From contig PMES01000129.1 of assembly GCA_003154775.1 (NCBI GenBank), positions 8,415 through 61,506 of the forward strand: DNA of 53,092 nt, written 5' to 3'. Every line of letters starts with the position of its first letter. Position 1 is the first letter of the stretch. The notes beneath the pieces are model-generated. The model was not told the origin of the DNA. It saw only the letters and a list, made by a program, of their open reading frames with translations, and did no database searches. Below, in pieces: positions 51,330-53,092 of this stretch. This DNA is from Acidobacteriota bacterium. GTDB taxonomy: Bacteria > Acidobacteriota > Terriglobia > Acidiferrales > UBA7541. The position numbers and the translations under genes are program-made.

Positions 51330-52793
51330 TCAAGAGACGGACATAAGCGCACCACCAGGTAGCGGGAACACAGCTTGGTCCTTCTCGTCCTCCAGGAACG
51401 CCCCCAACAATCGCGCCAAGGGGCCAGTCAATTTGGCAAGTTGTTTTCGCCGCTCGGCAACGGACGCAAATCGGAACGGTGAGTGAGTTTCCAGTTCAGC
51501 CAGATAGTCCCTGGTGTACAGCTCGCCACATTCTCCTGCAGACCAGATCAGCAAAGTGATGTAGCTCTTCTGAATCATTTCTTTTAGGGCCTGGCAACGG
51601 ATAGGCATCTGGTCCATGCGGCGCATGACCTTCTGCCCGAAACTCAGGGTATGTGTCGTCAACTCATTCAGTGGAACGCGCCCGGCAGCCTGGGTGAAGA
51701 TCGTGAGAGCACCTTCACGGCGGTCTTGTCTTATGTCCTGGAGATCGTCCACCAGTTGCAAGAGCGCGCCCCAACCAAACAGAAACTGCGCTTCCTCGCG
51801 GGAGAGTGCTCCCGCAGCCAGATACCCGTCTGCGAGGACCGAGGCTCCGCCCTTCTCGAAGCTGAGTTTAATGACGTCGGGTCCGTACACGGACGGCGGT
51901 GATCCGCGCTGGCGCATGCTGTTTTCCTGAGCTTGATGAATTGCCAGCAGGCTCGCGTACGCCTGAGGCCAGTCGGCGCGATAGTACTGCCCTTCAATCA
52001 GCTCGAATAGCTGCCACAGGGCGGCTTCCCCTTCACGGATGGGCGCAATCAATTCCCCGGACAAACGCCGCCTGATTCGAGCGTTGAACTTAAGCTTCTC
52101 CTCCGAAGGCACCCCCGCGTCGTCGAGATAGTTATCCGTGTAGGGGTAGAGCATGCTGTAGGCAAAGATTGCTGGCGTCAGGCGCATTTCTCGGCCCAGC
52201 AGCACTTGGAGACCGCCTGCGGTCCATGCGTTCCGGGTGGCCCGAAATACGTCGGCGGGGCTTATGGATGGATCGAACCGGCGTGCCCCGCGGGCCATTT
52301 GAGTGCCGATCGCCGAAAAGCCGCCGTTCAGAAGCAAGCCAAGATGCTCGTCCTCCAGGTCTAGTCTCGCTTTGGCAAAGCGTTCAAAAGCTAAAGTCAC
52401 CCGTTCCCGCAAGGCTTTCCGGCCAGATTTGCTGCGCGGCGGACGACGCAAATCGCCTTCGACGCTCTTAAGAAACTCTTCCAGGCGAGCTTCCCTGGCT
52501 GCTTGCTCGGCGACGGTGAACGTTTCTTTAAACGGTGGCAGGCAGACCGCGCACTCTTCCCATTCGGCGAGCGCCTCCTGAACGAGATCTTCCCAACCTT
52601 CAAAACTCCATTCTTTCCTCTCCGTCGCCGTTTTACAGTGCATCTGAACACCCGGCTCGAAACCCTGCCAAGCAATCTCCCGCATCCCTACAAAATGTAC
52701 GAAGGTGTCCGATGATAAGTTCCCTGCTCTTTTCGGCGCGATTTGACACTGCCATGACGGAGGTTTCGCGTATCGTAGTCGCTTCTTTGCCAT
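51330..52793 (-). CDS. Class I isoprenoid-synthase-like protein (terpenoid/polyprenyl fold)
   Basis: 487 residues, largely helical. Two aspartate-rich motifs in the right order: YTDNYLDD near 218-224 and LLQLVDDLQDIRQD near 345-355, both consistent with Mg-diphosphate binding in the trans-isoprenyl/terpene-synthase fold. The N-terminal 110 residues are an extra acidic region with four cysteines. The first motif (DNYLDD) is not the classic DDxxD, so the reaction (prenyl transfer, terpene cyclisation or other) is undetermined. Start is uncertain: in-frame ATGs at 52685 and 52643 are alternatives. Confidence 0.65.
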   Translation of the reverse strand: MAKKRLRYAKPPSWQCQIAPKRAGNLSSDTFVHFVGMREIAWQGFEPGVQMHCKTATERKEWSFEGWEDLVQEALAEWEECAVCLPPFKETFTVAEQAAREARLEEFLKSVEGDLRRPPRSKSGRKALRERVTLAFERFAKARLDLEDEHLGLLLNGGFSAIGTQMARGARRFDPSISPADVFRATRNAWTAGGLQVLLGREMRLTPAIFAYSMLYPYTDNYLDDAGVPSEEKLKFNARIRRRLSGELIAPIREGEAALWQLFELIEGQYYRADWPQAYASLLAIHQAQENSMRQRGSPPSVYGPDVIKLSFEKGGASVLADGYLAAGALSREEAQFLFGWGALLQLVDDLQDIRQDRREGALTIFTQAAGRVPLNELTTHTLSFGQKVMRRMDQMPIRCQALKEMIQKSYITLLIWSAGECGELYTRDYLAELETHSPFRFASVAERRKQLAKLTGPLARLLGAFLEDEKDQAVFPLPGGALMSVS

Positions 52794-52805
52794 ATGCGGG
52801 GAGCC

Positions 52806-52994
52806 TCAAAGCTGTTTGCTCGGCTCGGGGTTCAGGGTCAGACGAGAGACCAGAGCGACCAACGGGAGCGCAATTCCGACCAGACAGGAAACGTGGACAC
52901 ACTTATGGTGAGTGCTCTCCTCGTAGCAATTGCTACAAGGTTCCCGCACTAACCGTAGATTATCGATCCCGCGCCCTAGGATTTTCTTGGACAC
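52806..52994 (-). CDS. 62-codon cysteine-rich, single-span small protein (tentative)
   Basis: GTG start at 52994; ends 12 bases before the isoprenoid enzyme ATG on the same strand. The middle has CSNC and HHKCVHVSC, a possible zinc-knuckle, followed by a hydrophobic stretch LVGIALPLVALVSRL. No Shine-Dalgarno sequence. Close coupling to the enzyme and the motif/TM arrangement are the only support. Confidence 0.3.
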   Translation of the reverse strand: MSKKILGRGIDNLRLVREPCSNCYEESTHHKCVHVSCLVGIALPLVALVSRLTLNPEPSKQL

Positions 52995-53037
52995 CGAATT
53001 GTGATGAAAATGAATCAGAGATCACGAGGAGGTGTGT

Positions 53038-53082
53038 ATGAGCGAGGAGAGAGAACCAGCTTCGGGAGCCCCTGTCGAGTAG
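53038..53082 (+). CDS. 14-codon ORF with strong Shine-Dalgarno (tentative)
   Basis: AGGAGG at 53027-53032 is five bases before ATG 53038. The peptide is MSEEREPASGAPVE then TAG. An alternative frame from 53004 (MKMNQRSRGGVYERGERTS) is open to the window edge. The ribosome binding site favours the short frame, but the window ends 10 bases later. Confidence 0.3.
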   Translation: MSEEREPASGAPVE

Positions 53083-53092
53083 GCGCAGCGGG

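Noticed and set aside
1-53092. CRISPR array or IS element
   Set aside because: No regularly spaced direct repeats and no transposase-like gene were seen in the window.

Overview
The window looks like a piece of an Acidobacteriota chromosome (inference from content, not from a search). Pointers are a secreted VWA protein of the type expanded in acidobacteria, an Ig-like-domain lipoprotein/metalloprotease cluster, many short palindromic intergenic repeats, GC-rich codon usage and tightly packed short operons. Nearly all genes look intact. Exceptions are a truncated integrase (39233-40042) and a possible amber-interrupted small gene (51095-51286).

Layout. 1-836: 5' part of typA/bipA (minus, runs off the edge). 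1247-3835: large TPR-GAF-degenerate GGDEF protein. 3974-6633: operon of 3-hydroxyacyl-CoA dehydrogenase, enoyl-CoA hydratase, ribH and nusB. 6701-12847: leftward run aspartate aminotransferase, manA, manC, phosphohexomutase, cupin, PhzF-like protein, i.e. a GDP-mannose precursor block; coaD lies just upstream (12998-13480). 13668-15767: secreted GH20 hexosaminidase. 16100-22599: complete ISC iron-sulfur assembly operon (Rrf2 regulator, iscS, an unknown gene, iscU, iscA, hscB, hscA, fdx, iscX) behind a good promoter with a 19-bp palindrome at its start site. 22786-22860: tRNA-Glu(TTC). 22987-26247: Bax1-type membrane protein, HD hydrolase, DUF488 protein, orphan ketosynthase III-like enzyme. 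26565-30772: leftward secreted/lipoprotein cluster. 31100-36793: small unknown protein, TIGR01777 epimerase, moaD-moaE, VWA protein, inositol monophosphatase family enzyme and an FNR-like regulator with four appropriately placed cysteines. 36978-38651: B12-binding radical SAM enzyme.

At 39045-39120 a second tRNA-Glu (CTC) is followed directly by a tyrosine recombinase cut off after its first catalytic arginine. This is the classical left edge of an integrated island. What follows (40260-51092) is an accessory catabolic locus: two related SDRs at its flanks, GH88 unsaturated glucuronyl hydrolase, aldo/keto reductase, cupin, MaoC-type hydratase, GMC alcohol oxidoreductase, aldehyde dehydrogenase, divergent TetR regulator and a fused CoA-transferase. 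Read together these could take an alcohol to an aldehyde, an acid, a CoA thioester and on through hydration/oxidation. The TetR operator candidate sits exactly inside the -35/-10 spacer of the five-gene operon. The window ends with a class I isoprenoid-synthase-like protein flanked by unusual tiny ORFs.

The most notable unexplained signals are a perfect-consensus sigma70 promoter (35661-35688) firing into a gap with no assigned gene, the unknown gene conserved in position inside the isc operon, and the GMC/ALDH/MaoC/CoA-transferase locus next to the tRNA-linked integrase remnant.
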